Source: Solimonas sp. K1W22B-7 (GTDB taxonomy: Bacteria > Pseudomonadota > Gammaproteobacteria > Nevskiales > Nevskiaceae). From it: DNA of 64,000 nt. The notes beneath the pieces were generated by a model. It was not told where the DNA came from, made no database searches, and was given only the letters and a program-made list of their open reading frames with translations. Shown piece by piece: positions 8,492 through 20,725 of the stretch. Location of the stretch: assembly GCF_003428335.1 (NCBI RefSeq), contig NZ_CP031704.1, positions 2,728,001 to 2,792,000 on the forward strand, given 5' to 3'. Both the position numbers and the translations under genes were made by a program. Positions within the stretch are counted from its first letter, which is position 1. Every line of letters starts with the position of its first letter.

Positions 8492-8507
8492 TAAAGCGAC
8501 CTGCCGT

Positions 8508-11291
8508 TCACTCCACCAGTTCCTCCAGCCCGGGCCGCATGCGCAGCCAGCTCTCCTGCAGCCTCATCACCAGCGGCCCGGCATCGCGCTCCTCGCGCAG
8601 CGCGCGCTCCAGCGCGGCGGCGGCCTCCGCCAGTTCGGTCGCGCCGATGTTCCCCGCCGCGCCGCGCAGGCGATGCGCCACTTCCAGCGCCGCGTCGGTG
8701 GCACCCACCCGCAAGGCCACGCGCACCTCCGCAGGCGGATCGCCGATGCTGTCGGCGAAGACCTTGAGCACGCGCAGGTAGGTTTCGCGCTTGCCGCCGA
8801 CGCGGCGCAGGCCGGCGGCAACGTCGATGCCCGGCAGCTGCCACTCTTCCTGCACGGCTTTCACCACCTCCACCGGCGCCGGCGCGCGCTGCGGCCGCAC
8901 CCAGCGCAGCAGCGTCACCAGCAGCTCGTCCAGGTCGATCGGCTTGGCAACGTGGGCGTTCATGCCGGCGGCCTCGCAGAGCGTGCGGTCCTGCAGGGTC
9001 ACGCTGGCCGTCATCGCGATGATCGGCAGCGCCGCATGGCGCGAGTCCGCGCGCAGGCGGCGCGTCGCCTCGTAGCCGTCCATCTCCGGCATGTGCACGT
9101 CCATCAGCACCGCGTCGAAGCGTTCCTGCGCCAGCGCCTCCAGGGCTTCGCGGCCATTGAGGGCGCTGCGCACCTGGGCACCGACACCTTCCAGCATCTC
9201 GCGGGCGATCAGCTGGTTGGTATCGTTGTCGTCCACCACCAGCAGGCGCACGCCATCGAGTCCGGCACCCTGCCCCGGCTCCGGCAGCTCGCGCAGCTGA
9301 GCCTCGGTGGCCACACCCATGCGCAGGCTGAAGCGGAAGGTACTGCCGCGGCCGGGCTCGCTCTCCACCTCGATGCTGCCGCCCATGGCCTCGACCAGCC
9401 GGCGGCTGATCGCCAGGCCCAGGCCGGTGCCGCCGTAGCGGCGCGAGGTGGAGGCGTCGGCCTGGAAGAAGCCCTCGAACAGGCGCTGGCGCTGGCCGGC
9501 GTCGATGCCGATGCCCGTGTCCTGCACCTCGAACTGCAGCAGCGCATCGCTGGCGTCGCGCGCGGCGCAGCTGACACGCACGCGCACGCCGCCGCGCTCG
9601 GTGAACTTCACGGCGTTGCCGGCCAGGTTGACCAGTACCTGTCCCAGGCGCAGCGGGTCACCGACCAGCGCGCCGGGCACTTCGGCGGCAACGCGGCAGG
9701 AATAGCTCAGGCGCTTCTCGGCGGCCTTCACGCCGATCACCGCGTCGAGGTTGTCCAGCACCTCGTCGAGGCGGAACGGGATCGCCTCGGTCGCCAGCTT
9801 GCCGGCCTCCACCTTGGAGAAGTCGAGGATGTCGTTGATCACGCCGAGCAGCGACTTGGCGGCACGCTGGGTGCGCTCCAGGTAGTCGCGCTCGCGCGGC
9901 GGCAGTTCACCGCGCAGCGCCAGCTGCGACAGGCCGAGGATGGCGTTCATCGGCGTGCGGATCTCGTGGCTCATGCGTGCGAGGAACTCGCTCTTGGCTC
10001 GATTGGCCGCCTCGGCGGCGTCGCGCGCCTGGGCCAGCTCGGCCTGCATCTGCTTGAAATCAGTGGTGTCCTGCCAGAAGCCGCTGCGCCAGCGGTAACC
10101 ATCTGGCGTGTGGCGCGGCGGCGACGCGGCGATGCGCGCCCAGCGCAGCTCGCCGGTCTTGCGATGGCGGATGCGGAAATCCATCACCACCGGGTTCTCA
10201 TGCCGGTGTCCCTCCTGCATCATGCCCAGGAAGCGCGGCAGGTCCTCCGGGATCACCACGCTGAACAGGCTGCGGATGTCGGCTTCCGCCTCCTCCTTGG
10301 GCACGCCGCAGAGCTCCTCGACGCCGCCGCTGATGAAGGGCAGCGCGTCGCCGGTCTTTTCCGACCAATGACTCTCGAAGACCACGCCGGGCACCGTGTC
10401 GGTGATGCCGAGCAGGCGCTTCTGCGCGGCCTGCAGGCGTTCCTCGGCCTCGTGCTCGGCGGTGATGTCCTGCCAGAAACCGTTGAACAGCGTCGAGCCG
10501 TCGGCCTCGCGCCGCGGCCGGCCCATCGAGCGGACCCAGCGAATCTCGCCGCTCCTGGCGTGGCGGATGCGGAAGTCGACGTCGAGCATTTCCAGCTTCT
10601 GCGTCGCCGCGCGGATCGCCAGCGCCACCTTCTGCATGTCCTGCGGCAGCACGGTGCGGAACTGCGTGGTGCGATCCTGCTGCCCCTGGTCGGGATCGAC
10701 ACCGACCAGCTGCTGGATGCCCTCGCTGAGATACGTCATTTGCATGCCCCCTTCCACGCCGACGCGGAACTGGTAGACCGCGCCCGGCATGGCGTCGGTG
10801 ATCTCGCGCAGACGGATTTCGGCGGCGGTGGTGGCGTCGCGGGTCGCCGCCAGTTCTTCCTTGAGCGAGCGGACATCGCTGATGTCCTGCCAGAAGCCGT
10901 TGCAGATCACCACGCCGTCCGGGCCCGGGAACGGCGCGGCGCGCGAGCGCAGCCAGCGCAGCTCCCCGGTGATCCCATGGCGGAAGCGGAAGTCGTAGTC
11001 CATCAGCCGGCGCTCGGCGGCGACGATGCGGATGGCGTCCTGCAGGCCTGGCAGGTCCTCCGGCAGCACCAGGGCGAACAGCAGGCCGATGTCGCGCTCC
11101 GCCGCCGCCTTGTCGATGCCGACCAGGCTGGCGATGCCCTCGCTGACATAGGCCAGGCGCGCACCGCCGTCCGGCGCCAGCAGCAGCTGGTAGACGGCGC
11201 CGGGGAGGTGATCGGTGATTTCGCGCAGGCGCCGCTCGGCCGCCTCCAGGCGGGCCAGCGTGTCCTGCGCAGAACTGCCGATTTTGGGCAT
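8508..11291 (-). CDS. Hybrid sensor histidine kinase: PAS x3, HisKA, HATPase, receiver, HPt
   Basis: A 927-residue soluble hybrid kinase with no membrane segment. Three tandem PAS/PAC units occupy about residues 20-142, 158-283 and 293-416. Each starts LREITD or LGITD and ends near GFWQDI/T, so they arose by internal duplication. The dimerisation domain has [11 protein letters not shown] (phospho-His about 442). The ATPase boxes are [18 protein letters not shown] and [16 protein letters not shown] receiver ([12 protein letters not shown], Asp about 731) and an HPt domain ([13 protein letters not shown], His about 873) follow, giving a full phosphorelay in one chain. The OmpR-type regulator at 12445-13206, two genes upstream on the same strand, is a plausible partner. 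The ligand is unknown. Confidence 0.93.
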   Translation of the reverse strand: MPKIGSSAQDTLARLEAAERRLREITDHLPGAVYQLLLAPDGGARLAYVSEGIASLVGIDKAAAERDIGLLFALVLPEDLPGLQDAIRIVAAERRLMDYDFRFRHGITGELRWLRSRAAPFPGPDGVVICNGFWQDISDVRSLKEELAATRDATTAAEIRLREITDAMPGAVYQFRVGVEGGMQMTYLSEGIQQLVGVDPDQGQQDRTTQFRTVLPQDMQKVALAIRAATQKLEMLDVDFRIRHARSGEIRWVRSMGRPRREADGSTLFNGFWQDITAEHEAEERLQAAQKRLLGITDTVPGVVFESHWSEKTGDALPFISGGVEELCGVPKEEAEADIRSLFSVVIPEDLPRFLGMMQEGHRHENPVVMDFRIRHRKTGELRWARIAASPPRHTPDGYRWRSGFWQDTTDFKQMQAELAQARDAAEAANRAKSEFLARMSHEIRTPMNAILGLSQLALRGELPPRERDYLERTQRAAKSLLGVINDILDFSKVEAGKLATEAIPFRLDEVLDNLDAVIGVKAAEKRLSYSCRVAAEVPGALVGDPLRLGQVLVNLAGNAVKFTERGGVRVRVSCAARDASDALLQFEVQDTGIGIDAGQRQRLFEGFFQADASTSRRYGGTGLGLAISRRLVEAMGGSIEVESEPGRGSTFRFSLRMGVATEAQLRELPEPGQGAGLDGVRLLVVDDNDTNQLIAREMLEGVGAQVRSALNGREALEALAQERFDAVLMDVHMPEMDGYEATRRLRADSRHAALPIIAMTASVTLQDRTLCEAAGMNAHVAKPIDLDELLVTLLRWVRPQRAPAPVEVVKAVQEEWQLPGIDVAAGLRRVGGKRETYLRVLKVFADSIGDPPAEVRVALRVGATDAALEVAHRLRGAAGNIGATELAEAAAALERALREERDAGPLVMRLQESWLRMRPGLEELVE

Positions 11292-11354
11292 CGCACCTCC
11301 CGGGCAGCGGCCGGCATGCCGCAGTGCCAGTGTATGCCGGCCGCGCCATGACGG

Positions 11355-12314
11355 TTACCTCGCCCGTGACGCTGCCTCGCGGACCTTCTGCACGGCCGGC
11401 AGCAGCAGGCCCGCCGGCTCGCCGAGCAGGCCGCCCAGGGTCTGGGTCGCCGCCGGGCGCATGCGCGCGGCAGCCTCCCGCACCTTCTGCACCGCCGGCA
11501 GCAGCAGGCAGGTCTGCGGCGCGGTATCGGCGGCGCTCAGCACCACGTCATTGCCGTCGCCGCCCTTGTAGGAGATGGTGAAGCCGACGTTGTCGTCGGT
11601 GCAGCCGACCAGACCGCCCTCCGGAAGGCCCAGGAACTGGCCCGTGCGGGTCTGCCTGGCGGTGTAGATCTGGAAGCTCTGGCCATGTCGCGGCTGGAAG
11701 CCGTAGTGCAGGCTCAACCGCAGCTGGCCGTCGAGGACCAGGATGTCCGCCGTGGTGGTCGAGTAGTAGCCGGCGCCGGCGCTGAGCACCAGCGTGCCGG
11801 GACCTACCTTGGTGATGCCCGCCGGGGAGGTGCCGCCCAGTCCCAGGTCCACCGTCACGCTGCTCCTGAGGACGACGGTGCGTATGCTCTGCGAGGTCGG
11901 GTTCTGCACCAGGCTGCAGCTGCTGCAGCCCTCCGGGTCGGAGAACGGCGCCACGACCAGGGTTTCACCGATGCTGCCGCCGGAGCGCAGGACGATGGCG
12001 CCATTGTCCTGCAGCAGCTCGTTGCGGCTGCTCAGGATCACGCCGGGCAGTCCGGTCAGGCGCGCGTCGCCGCCCACGGTCAGGTCGCGGATCTCGACCG
12101 TCGATCGCCCCAGGGCCGGGTCGATCACGACCTCGGCACGGCCATCGAGGGTCACGTCGCTGCCGGCGGCGGGGACCTGCCCGGTGCTCCAGTTGGCGGG
12201 ATTGAACCAGTTGCCGTCGCTGCCGATGTAGCGAGTGGCCGTGCCGGCGGTCTGGGCCTGGGCCGAGAAACTCAGCATCAGGGCGAGGGCGGAAAGGGAT
12301 TTGGTGAACTTCAT
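11355..12314 (-). CDS. Secreted protein of unknown function with duplicated LLLPAVQKVREAA C-terminal motif
   Basis: A 319-residue protein with a clear signal peptide (MKFTKSLSALALMLSFSAQA). The start WFNPANWSTGQVPAAGSDVTLDG and the later repeats (LTGLPGVIL, TKVGPGTLVLSAG, GGDGNDVVLS) suggest a strand-rich passenger-like fold, as in autotransporter or PEP-CTERM-type exoproteins. There is no beta-barrel and no hydrophobic sorting anchor. The last 50 residues hold two copies of LLLPAVQKVREAAxRxR. This motif normally follows the transmembrane helix of planctomycete DUF1559 prepilin-like proteins, so its place here is odd. SD GGAG lies seven bases before the ATG. It sits between the kinase and response-regulator genes, all on one strand. 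I do not recognise its function. Confidence 0.75.
   Translation of the reverse strand: MKFTKSLSALALMLSFSAQAQTAGTATRYIGSDGNWFNPANWSTGQVPAAGSDVTLDGRAEVVIDPALGRSTVEIRDLTVGGDARLTGLPGVILSSRNELLQDNGAIVLRSGGSIGETLVVAPFSDPEGCSSCSLVQNPTSQSIRTVVLRSSVTVDLGLGGTSPAGITKVGPGTLVLSAGAGYYSTTTADILVLDGQLRLSLHYGFQPRHGQSFQIYTARQTRTGQFLGLPEGGLVGCTDDNVGFTISYKGGDGNDVVLSAADTAPQTCLLLPAVQKVREAAARMRPAATQTLGGLLGEPAGLLLPAVQKVREAASRAR
11358..11507 (-). repeat. Two in-frame 51-base direct repeats at the 3' end of the secreted-protein gene
   Basis: Bases 11457-11507 and 11358-11408 encode LLLPAVQKVREAAARMR and LLLPAVQKVREAASRAR, 99 bases apart start to start. The DNA copies are closely similar, which points to recent duplication or strong codon constraint. 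The second copy ends directly at the TAA stop. Confidence 0.85.
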
Positions 12315-12444
12315 GGCGCAGCTCCGTTGCGATGGCAGATCGATTTCTGCTTGCGCAACAAGCTAGCCCTCTACCGTATCCGCCCGATGCCAGGCGGCTG
12401 AAACATGATGTCAGCCGGTATCACCTGCCGGGGTGGCAGCCGGG

Positions 12445-13206
12445 TCAGCGGCCGTAGTCCGGCCCCTCGGAAGGCAGGTACTCGTAGCCGCCGCCGTGGC
12501 CGCGCACGGTGCGGATCACCGTGGGATCGCCGGGCACCGGCTCGATCTTGCGGCGCAGGCGGGTGACCCGCAGGTCCACCGCGCGGTCGAAGACCTCGGC
12601 CGGATCGGTCCCCGACAGTTCCAGCAGGCGCTCGCGCGACAGCACCACGCGCGGATGGTCGGCGAAGGCACTGAGCAGCGCGAACTCGGCGCCGGTGATC
12701 GGGCAAACCTCGCCGCCGCTGTCCACCAGCCGCCGCCGGCTGCGGTCCAGGCGCCAGCGGCCGAACCAGTGCTCTCCGCGCAGGGCGGCCTCGGGCAACT
12801 TGGGAGCATGGGGCAGCAGGGGCACCGCGGCCGGCGTGGCAGGACGCCGGCGCAACACCGAACGGATGCGGGCCAGCAGCTCGCGCAGGTCGCCGGACTT
12901 GGGCACGTAATCGTCGGCACCCATCTCCAGGCCCACCACACGGTCGGTGGTGTCGTCGGCGGAGGTCAGCATGATCACCGGCAGCTCGCTGCCCTGACGC
13001 AGCCAGCGCAGCAGCGACAGGCCGTCTTCGCCGGGCATGCGCAGGTCCAGCAGGACCAGGTCGGGCGCCACGCCGTCGAGACCGGAACGAAACGCCGCCG
13101 GGCCGTCGAAGGCGCGCACCGAGTAGCCGGCATCGGCCAGGTAGGCGGCCACCACCTCGCGCGATACCGCGTCGTCGTCCACCACCGCTATGCAGGTATT
13201 GCCCAC
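12445..13206 (-). CDS. OmpR-family response regulator
   Basis: A 253-residue two-component regulator. The receiver domain has VVDDD near the N-terminus, the phosphorylation site LVLLDLRMPGEDG (Asp54) and the PK motif in DDYVPKSGDL. A roughly 35-residue Pro-rich linker leads to a winged-helix DNA-binding domain (PITGAEFALLSAFADHP, DRAVDLRVTRLRRKIEP, IRTVRGHGGGYEY). The layout resembles TorR/OmpR. The hybrid kinase further along the same strand has an HPt domain and could feed it; this is inferred from position only. Confidence 0.93.
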   Translation of the reverse strand: MGNTCIAVVDDDAVSREVVAAYLADAGYSVRAFDGPAAFRSGLDGVAPDLVLLDLRMPGEDGLSLLRWLRQGSELPVIMLTSADDTTDRVVGLEMGADDYVPKSGDLRELLARIRSVLRRRPATPAAVPLLPHAPKLPEAALRGEHWFGRWRLDRSRRRLVDSGGEVCPITGAEFALLSAFADHPRVVLSRERLLELSGTDPAEVFDRAVDLRVTRLRRKIEPVPGDPTVIRTVRGHGGGYEYLPSEGPDYGR

Positions 13207-13281
13207 GCGTTCCCTCGCATGTCGTACCGCCCTGGCGGAATCTTAAACCTTCCGACCCGTCGCCCGATCAGTAACAGCTTC

Positions 13282-13956
13282 TCATTTACGTTTTTTGACC
13301 GCCTTTGCCGCCGCCGCAGGCTTGCGGGCAGCCGATTTCGGCTTTGCCGCTGCCTTGGCCTTCACGCCAGCCGCTGCTTTCGGCCTGGTCTTCGGCGCTG
13401 TTGCCGCCGGGGTTCCGATCCGGGTTGGCCTGGCCGCCAGGAAGTCCCAGAAGGTCTGGCGCAAGTCCGGCAGCGGGCCATTGGCCTCCAGTTCCAGCCG
13501 CACCACGCCCTCGGCCATGAACCAGGCGATCTGGGCCGCTTCGTTGTAGCGCTCCCAGCCGATCTTCTTCATTTCCATCGACAGCATATGGGCAAACCCC
13601 CAGTTGATGCGGTCCAGGCGCGCCAGGATGTCCGGATCCTTGCGGTAGCCGCGCACGATGGCACGCACCGGGATGGTGCGGACGCAGCCGTCCCAGTAAG
13701 CCAGCACTCCGGCCTTGAGACGCTCCCGGCCCGGCGGCATGCCGTCGGTGGCGCGGGTGATGTCGTTGACCAGCAGGTGTACGTTGAGGCGGTGCAGTGC
13801 CAGCCAGAACTCGCGTTCCTGGGCGAAGCAGCGCCCGAAACTGTCGGCCGGCATGCCTGCCTCCGCCGCAATGCGCTCGGGCTCGAAGCGATACAACTCG
13901 CCGCGCTCAGCCAGCCGGTAGGCGGCGAACAGCAGCTTCTGTTGGTCAGCGGTCAT
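13282..13956 (-). CDS. TetR-like regulator with Lys/Ala-rich histone-like tail
   Basis: A 224-residue protein. Residues 1-60 form a TetR-type helix-turn-helix (RIAAEAGMPADSFGRCFAQ), followed by an all-helical domain to about residue 183. The final 40 residues are almost entirely Ala, Lys, Pro and Arg (for example KAKAAAKPKSAARKPAAAAK), like bacterial histone H1-like tails, and could bind DNA non-specifically. The ATG at 13956 is fixed by a strong GGGGAGGAG ribosome site seven bases upstream. A perfect TATAAT lies about 70 bases upstream on this strand (14027-14032). Divergent acnB is a candidate target by position only. Confidence 0.82.
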   Translation of the reverse strand: MTADQQKLLFAAYRLAERGELYRFEPERIAAEAGMPADSFGRCFAQEREFWLALHRLNVHLLVNDITRATDGMPPGRERLKAGVLAYWDGCVRTIPVRAIVRGYRKDPDILARLDRINWGFAHMLSMEMKKIGWERYNEAAQIAWFMAEGVVRLELEANGPLPDLRQTFWDFLAARPTRIGTPAATAPKTRPKAAAGVKAKAAAKPKSAARKPAAAAKAVKKRK

Positions 13957-14270
13957 GGCGCGGCTCCTCCCCAAGGCTGCCCGCCGGGCGGCGGACCGCC
14001 ATTTTTTTCGGCGCATCAGGAACGGAATTATAAATCGCCTGGCGCCCCGCTCCGCCGCTGGGTCGCAAGCCGGGAATTCCACCGGCATCTGCCGCATCGG
14101 CCGCCGAACCCCGGGAAACCTGATGTTTTCCAATGTCCGCCCGGTCCGCCGGACGGTCTCCGGTGATAGAATATTGCGACGCGTCGCGCCGGCCCGACAG
14201 GTCTGTTCCAGGATCGCGGGCTCGCGTGGCGCCAGCCCTCCGCCTTCTCGACATCGGACCGCCAAAAACC
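13957..14270. other. Intergenic region between the divergent TetR-like gene and acnB
   Basis: About 314 bases without a gene. It holds the GGGGAGGAG ribosome site of the TetR-like gene, a minus-strand TATAAT at 14027-14032, and a plus-strand TAGAAT at 14167-14172 that could be the acnB -10 element. No matching -35 or clear operator palindrome was found. The acnB leader would be about 90 bases long. Confidence 0.5.
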
Positions 14271-16859
14271 ATGCTGCAAGCCTATCGCCAACACACTGCC
14301 GAGCGCGCCGCCCTCGGTATTCCGCCGCTCGCACTGTCTGCCCAGCAGACCGCCGAAGTGATCGAACTGATCAAGAACCCGCCGGCGGGCGAAGAGGCTT
14401 TCCTGCTCGACCTGCTGACCCACCGCGTTCCGCCTGGCGTGGATGATGCCGCCAAGGTCAAGGCCTCGTTCCTGACCGCGGTCGCCGATGGCGAAGTCAA
14501 GTGCCTGATCTCGCGCGCCAAGGCCACCGAGCTGCTCGGCACGATGGTGGGCGGCTACAACGTCAAGCCGCTGATCGACCTGCTGCCGGACGCCGAAGTC
14601 GGCGCCGTTGCCGCCGAGGCCCTGAAGAAGACGCTGCTGATGTTCGACTTCTTCCATGACGTTGCCGAGCTTGCCAGGAAGGGCAATGCCAACGCCAAGG
14701 CCGTGATCCAGTCCTGGGCCGATGCCGAGTGGTTCACCACCCGTCCGGAAGTCGCAAGGAAGATCACCGTCAGCGTGTTCAAGGTGCCGGGCGAAACCAA
14801 TACCGACGACCTGTCGCCGGCACCGGATGCCTGGAGCCGCCCCGACATCCCGCTGCACTACCTCGCCATGCTGAAGATGACGCGCCCGGACGCGGCCTTC
14901 AAGCCGGAAGAAGACGGCAAGCGCGGCCCGATGCAGTACATCGACGACCTCAAGAAGCAGGGCAACCTCGTCGCCTACGTCGGTGACGTCGTCGGCACCG
15001 GCTCGTCGCGCAAGTCCGCGACCAACAGCGTGATCTGGGCGACCGGCGAAGATATCCCGTTCGTGCCGAACAAGCGCTTCGGCGGCGTCACGCTCGGCGG
15101 CAAGATCGCGCCGATCTTCTTCAACACGCAGGAAGACTCGGGCTCGCTGCCGATCGAAGTCGACGTCTCCAAGTTCGAGATGGGCGATGTCCTCGACATC
15201 TTCCCGTACGAGGGCAAGATCGAGAAGAATGGTGCCGTCGCCGCGAATTTCGAACTCAAGAGCCAGGTGCTGCTCGATGAAGTGCGCGCCGGCGGCCGCA
15301 TCAACCTGATCATCGGCCGCTCGCTGACCGGCAAGGCCCGCGAATTCCTCGGCCTGCCCGCATCGACGCTGTTCCGCCTGCCGCAGACCCCGAAGGACAC
15401 CGGCAAGGGCTACACGCTGGCGCAGAAGATGGTCGGCCGCGCCTGCGGCCTGCCGGAAGGCACGGGCATGCGCCCGGGCACCTACTGCGAACCGAAGATG
15501 ACCACCGTCGGCTCGCAGGACACCACCGGCCCGATGACCCGCGACGAGCTGAAGGATCTCGCCTGCCTCGGCTTCTCCGCCGACCTGGTGATGCAGTCGT
15601 TCTGCCACACCGCCGCGTATCCGAAGCCGGTCGACGTCAAGACCCACCGTGAGCTGCCGGCGTTCATCTCGAACCGTGGCGGCGTCGCGCTGCGTCCGGG
15701 CGACGGCGTGATCCACTCCTGGCTCAACCGCCTGCTGATGCCGGACACCGTCGGCACCGGCGGCGACTCGCACACCCGCTTCCCGATCGGCATTTCCTTC
15801 CCGGCCGGCTCGGGCCTGGTCGCCTTCGCGGCCGCCACCGGCGTGATGCCGCTGGACATGCCGGAATCGGTGCTGGTCCGCTTCAAGGGCGAACTGCAGC
15901 CGGGCGTCACGCTGCGCGACCTGGTGCACGCGATCCCGCTGTACGCGCTCAAGGCCGGTCTGCTGACCGTCGCCAAGGCCGGCAAGAAGAACATCTTCTC
16001 GGGCCGCGTGCTGGAGATCGAAGGCCTGCCGAACCTCAAGGTCGAACAGGCTTTCGAGCTGTCCGACGCCTCGGCCGAGCGCTCCGCCGCCGGCTGCACG
16101 ATCAAGCTCAACAAGGAGCCGATGATCGAGTACATGACCTCGAACATCGTGCTGATGAAGAACATGATCGCCCAGGGCTACAAGGACGCGCGCACGCTGG
16201 ACCGCCGCATCAAGGCGATGGAAGCCTGGCTGGCCAACCCGCAGCTGCTGGAAGCCGACCAGGACGCCGAGTACGCCGCCGTCATCGACATCGACCTGGC
16301 CGACATCCAGGAGCCGATCGTCTGCTGCCCGAACGATCCGGATGACGCCAAGTTCCTGTCCGAGGTCGCCGGCACCAAGATCGACGAGGCCTTCATCGGC
16401 TCGTGCATGACCAACATCGGCCACTTCCGCGCCGCCGGCAAGCTGCTCGAAGGCCTGAAGGACATCCCGGTCCGCCTGTGGGTCGCGCCGCCGACCAAGA
16501 TGGACGCCGCCGAGCTGACCAAGGAAGGCGTCTACAACACCTTCGGCACGGCCGGTGCGCGCACCGAAATGCCGGGCTGCTCGCTGTGCATGGGCAACCA
16601 GGCGCAGATGAAGGAGGGTGCAACCGCGATTTCCACGTCGACGCGCAACTTCCCCAATCGACTGGGCAAGAACACCAACGTGTTCCTCGGCTCGGCGGAG
16701 CTTGCGGCGATCGCCTCGAAGCTCGGCCGCCTGCCGACCCGCGAGGAGTACCTGGTGGCAACCGGCATCGTCACCAAGAATGCGGACATGATCTACAAGT
16801 ACCTGAATTTCGACCAGATCGAAGAGTACGTGGAGACCGCCAAGGAAGTGACGGCCTAA
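14271..16859 (+). CDS. acnB: Aconitate hydratase B
   Basis: Main TCA-cycle aconitase, 862 residues, interconverting citrate and isocitrate with a [4Fe-4S] cluster. The N-terminus [19 protein letters not shown] and [21 protein letters not shown] match the AcnB-specific HEAT-like domain. The swivel domain ([32 protein letters not shown]) precedes the catalytic core, as is usual for AcnB. Cluster cysteines are in GSCMTNIGH and [11 protein letters not shown]. The ATG at 14271 gives the normal family start. A strong terminator follows 25 bases after the stop. Confidence 0.98.
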   Translation: MLQAYRQHTAERAALGIPPLALSAQQTAEVIELIKNPPAGEEAFLLDLLTHRVPPGVDDAAKVKASFLTAVADGEVKCLISRAKATELLGTMVGGYNVKPLIDLLPDAEVGAVAAEALKKTLLMFDFFHDVAELARKGNANAKAVIQSWADAEWFTTRPEVARKITVSVFKVPGETNTDDLSPAPDAWSRPDIPLHYLAMLKMTRPDAAFKPEEDGKRGPMQYIDDLKKQGNLVAYVGDVVGTGSSRKSATNSVIWATGEDIPFVPNKRFGGVTLGGKIAPIFFNTQEDSGSLPIEVDVSKFEMGDVLDIFPYEGKIEKNGAVAANFELKSQVLLDEVRAGGRINLIIGRSLTGKAREFLGLPASTLFRLPQTPKDTGKGYTLAQKMVGRACGLPEGTGMRPGTYCEPKMTTVGSQDTTGPMTRDELKDLACLGFSADLVMQSFCHTAAYPKPVDVKTHRELPAFISNRGGVALRPGDGVIHSWLNRLLMPDTVGTGGDSHTRFPIGISFPAGSGLVAFAAATGVMPLDMPESVLVRFKGELQPGVTLRDLVHAIPLYALKAGLLTVAKAGKKNIFSGRVLEIEGLPNLKVEQAFELSDASAERSAAGCTIKLNKEPMIEYMTSNIVLMKNMIAQGYKDARTLDRRIKAMEAWLANPQLLEADQDAEYAAVIDIDLADIQEPIVCCPNDPDDAKFLSEVAGTKIDEAFIGSCMTNIGHFRAAGKLLEGLKDIPVRLWVAPPTKMDAAELTKEGVYNTFGTAGARTEMPGCSLCMGNQAQMKEGATAISTSTRNFPNRLGKNTNVFLGSAELAAIASKLGRLPTREEYLVATGIVTKNADMIYKYLNFDQIEEYVETAKEVTA

Positions 16860-16884
16860 AGCCGGGGCAGCATGCTGCAGCAAG

Positions 16885-16915
16885 AGCCCGCCGGAGCGAT
16901 CCGGCGGGCTTTTTT
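16885..16915 (+). terminator. Rho-independent terminator of acnB
   Basis: A perfect 11-bp stem (AGCCCGCCGGA / TCCGGCGGGCT) with loop GCGA is followed by a run of T residues. It separates acnB from acnA. Confidence 0.95.
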
Positions 16916-17095
16916 GTGGCTTTTGGCCCCGCTCCCCGCTTCCGCAGGCGCGGAGAGGGAGAAAGCAGAGGGCGTTTTTTTGTTACCCTCCTCCAGCTTG
17001 GCCCTGGCGGGAACCGGCCAGGGCCGGCGGGGTCCTATGGACCCCTCCAGCCACCGCTGCTTGTTGGCACGGGCAGCCACACCGGGAAACGAGCC
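16916..17095 (+). other. acnA upstream region with two tandem hairpins
   Basis: A 180-base gap. After a T-tract and GTTACCC (about 16975-16987) come two hairpins: GGCCCTGG/CCAGGGCC (17000-17007 with 17018-17025) and GGGGTCC-TAT-GGACCCC (17029-17045). Neither has a following T-run, so they look like leader structure, not terminators. The second also reads as a 17-base dyad that a protein could bind. The promoter itself was not resolved. Confidence 0.5.
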
Positions 17096-19765
<2,670 letters not shown>

Positions 19766-19773
19766 GGCTCAAG

Positions 19774-19812
19774 CAACGAGGCGGGGCGCCGAGTCCCCGT
19801 CTTGTTGTTCCT
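19774..19812 (+). terminator. Probable terminator of acnA
   Basis: A 13-bp stem with two G-U pairs (CAACGAGGCGGGG / CCCCGTCTTGTTG) and an eight-base loop begins nine bases after the acnA stop and is followed by the T-rich TTCCTT. Confidence 0.7.
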
Positions 19813-19869
19813 TAGGGCCTGTCAACCCTGCCGCGATCGCTGCGAGCGCGGTAGGGTTAACCGGCCCTA
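19813..19869. repeat. Two-tier palindrome between convergent acnA and the DUF455 gene
   Basis: The outer arms TAGGGCC (19813-19819) and GGCCCTA (19863-19869) enclose inner arms AACCCTGCCGCG (19824-19835) and CGCGGTAGGGTT (19847-19858) with one G-U pair. The right end contains the TAG stop of the DUF455 gene, so the element forms the last codon of that gene. The left half resembles 35047-35077 (24 of 31 bases by eye), suggesting a dispersed element. Confidence 0.75.
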
Positions 19870-20658
19870 GCGCGGCGCCGCCAGCAGCGCGTCCATCTCG
19901 TCCTCGGCAAACCCTGCCCTGGCGCGCGCCTCGCGGTTCAGCGGCGGCGCCACGCGCACGCGGTGTTCGGCCAGCAGGCGCGCGAAGGTCGGCCGCGGGT
20001 CCAGGCCGCGCTGGGCGCAGAGGTACTCGAACCACTGCGTGCCGATGGCGACGTGGCGCACTTCCTCGTCGAGGATCACGTGCAGGATGCTCACGGTCTC
20101 GGCGTCACCGACCTCGGTGAGACGCAGGATCATGCCCGGCGTCACGTCCAGGCCGCGTGCCTCCAGCACGCGCGGCACCAGCGCCATGCGCAGCAGCGGA
20201 TCGGCCGCGGTCTTCTCGGCGGCTTCCCACAGGCCGTTGTGTGCCGGCAGGTCACCGTAGGCAGCACCGAGCTGCGCCAGGCGTTGCGACAGCAGCATGA
20301 AATGCCGCGCCTCGTCCTGCGCCACGCTGAGCCAGTCGCGGTAATAGTCCGCCGGCATGTCGCGGAAACGCCAGCAGGCATCCAGCGCCAGGTTGATCGC
20401 GTTGAACTCGATATGCGCCACCGCGTGCAGCAGCGCCACGCGCCCGGCGACGCTGCCGAGGCCGCGGTGGGGGACGTCGCGTGGGCGGATCAGGGCGGGT
20501 TGTTCGGGACGGCCGGGGACGTTGGCAGCGTCCTCCGTGAGCGAAGGCACGGAGAAACCACCCGCTGGTAAACACAGCTCTGCAACTTGCGCACACTTTG
20601 CGACCGGATCTCGTTCGGTCAGTGCGGCGTGTATCGCGGCGAAGGCGAGGACAGGCAT
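19867..20658 (-). CDS. DUF455 ferritin-like protein
   Basis: A 263-residue protein of the DUF455/COG2833 family. A four-helix diiron-type pattern is visible: AHIEFNAINLALDACWRF, DEARHFMLLSQRL and DEEVRHVAIG supply spaced Glu and His residues like ferritin or MiaE-type centres. The biochemical role of the family is unsettled. The gene reads leftward and is convergent with acnA, ending inside the two-tier palindrome. A hairpin repeat separates its start from the metZ stop. The ATG at 20658 has only a weak GAG ribosome site. Confidence 0.82.
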   Translation of the reverse strand: MPVLAFAAIHAALTERDPVAKCAQVAELCLPAGGFSVPSLTEDAANVPGRPEQPALIRPRDVPHRGLGSVAGRVALLHAVAHIEFNAINLALDACWRFRDMPADYYRDWLSVAQDEARHFMLLSQRLAQLGAAYGDLPAHNGLWEAAEKTAADPLLRMALVPRVLEARGLDVTPGMILRLTEVGDAETVSILHVILDEEVRHVAIGTQWFEYLCAQRGLDPRPTFARLLAEHRVRVAPPLNREARARAGFAEDEMDALLAAPR

Positions 20659-20691
20659 CCGATGCTCGATTTACAGAAACCCTCTCCCCAT

Positions 20692-20717
20692 CCCCTCTCC
20701 CGCAAGCGGGAGAGGGG
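20692..20717. repeat. CCCCTCTCCCGC hairpin repeat
   Basis: Perfect 12-bp stem (CCCCTCTCCCGC / GCGGGAGAGGGG) with an AA loop, just after the metZ stop. An identical stem occurs at 57489-57514 and a variant at 54170-54195, so it is a dispersed extragenic palindrome. Confidence 0.9.
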
Positions 20718-20725
20718 TATAAGGA

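Noticed and set aside
11355-12314. GlyGly-CTERM or PEP-CTERM substrate for the rhombosortase
   Set aside because: The C-terminus has no hydrophobic helix after a Gly-Gly or Pro-Glu-Pro motif, so it does not fit either sorting signal.
12395-12417. CGGCTGA/TCAGCCG hairpin after the response-regulator gene
   Set aside because: Seven base pairs with a nine-base loop and no T-run; too weak to call a terminator.
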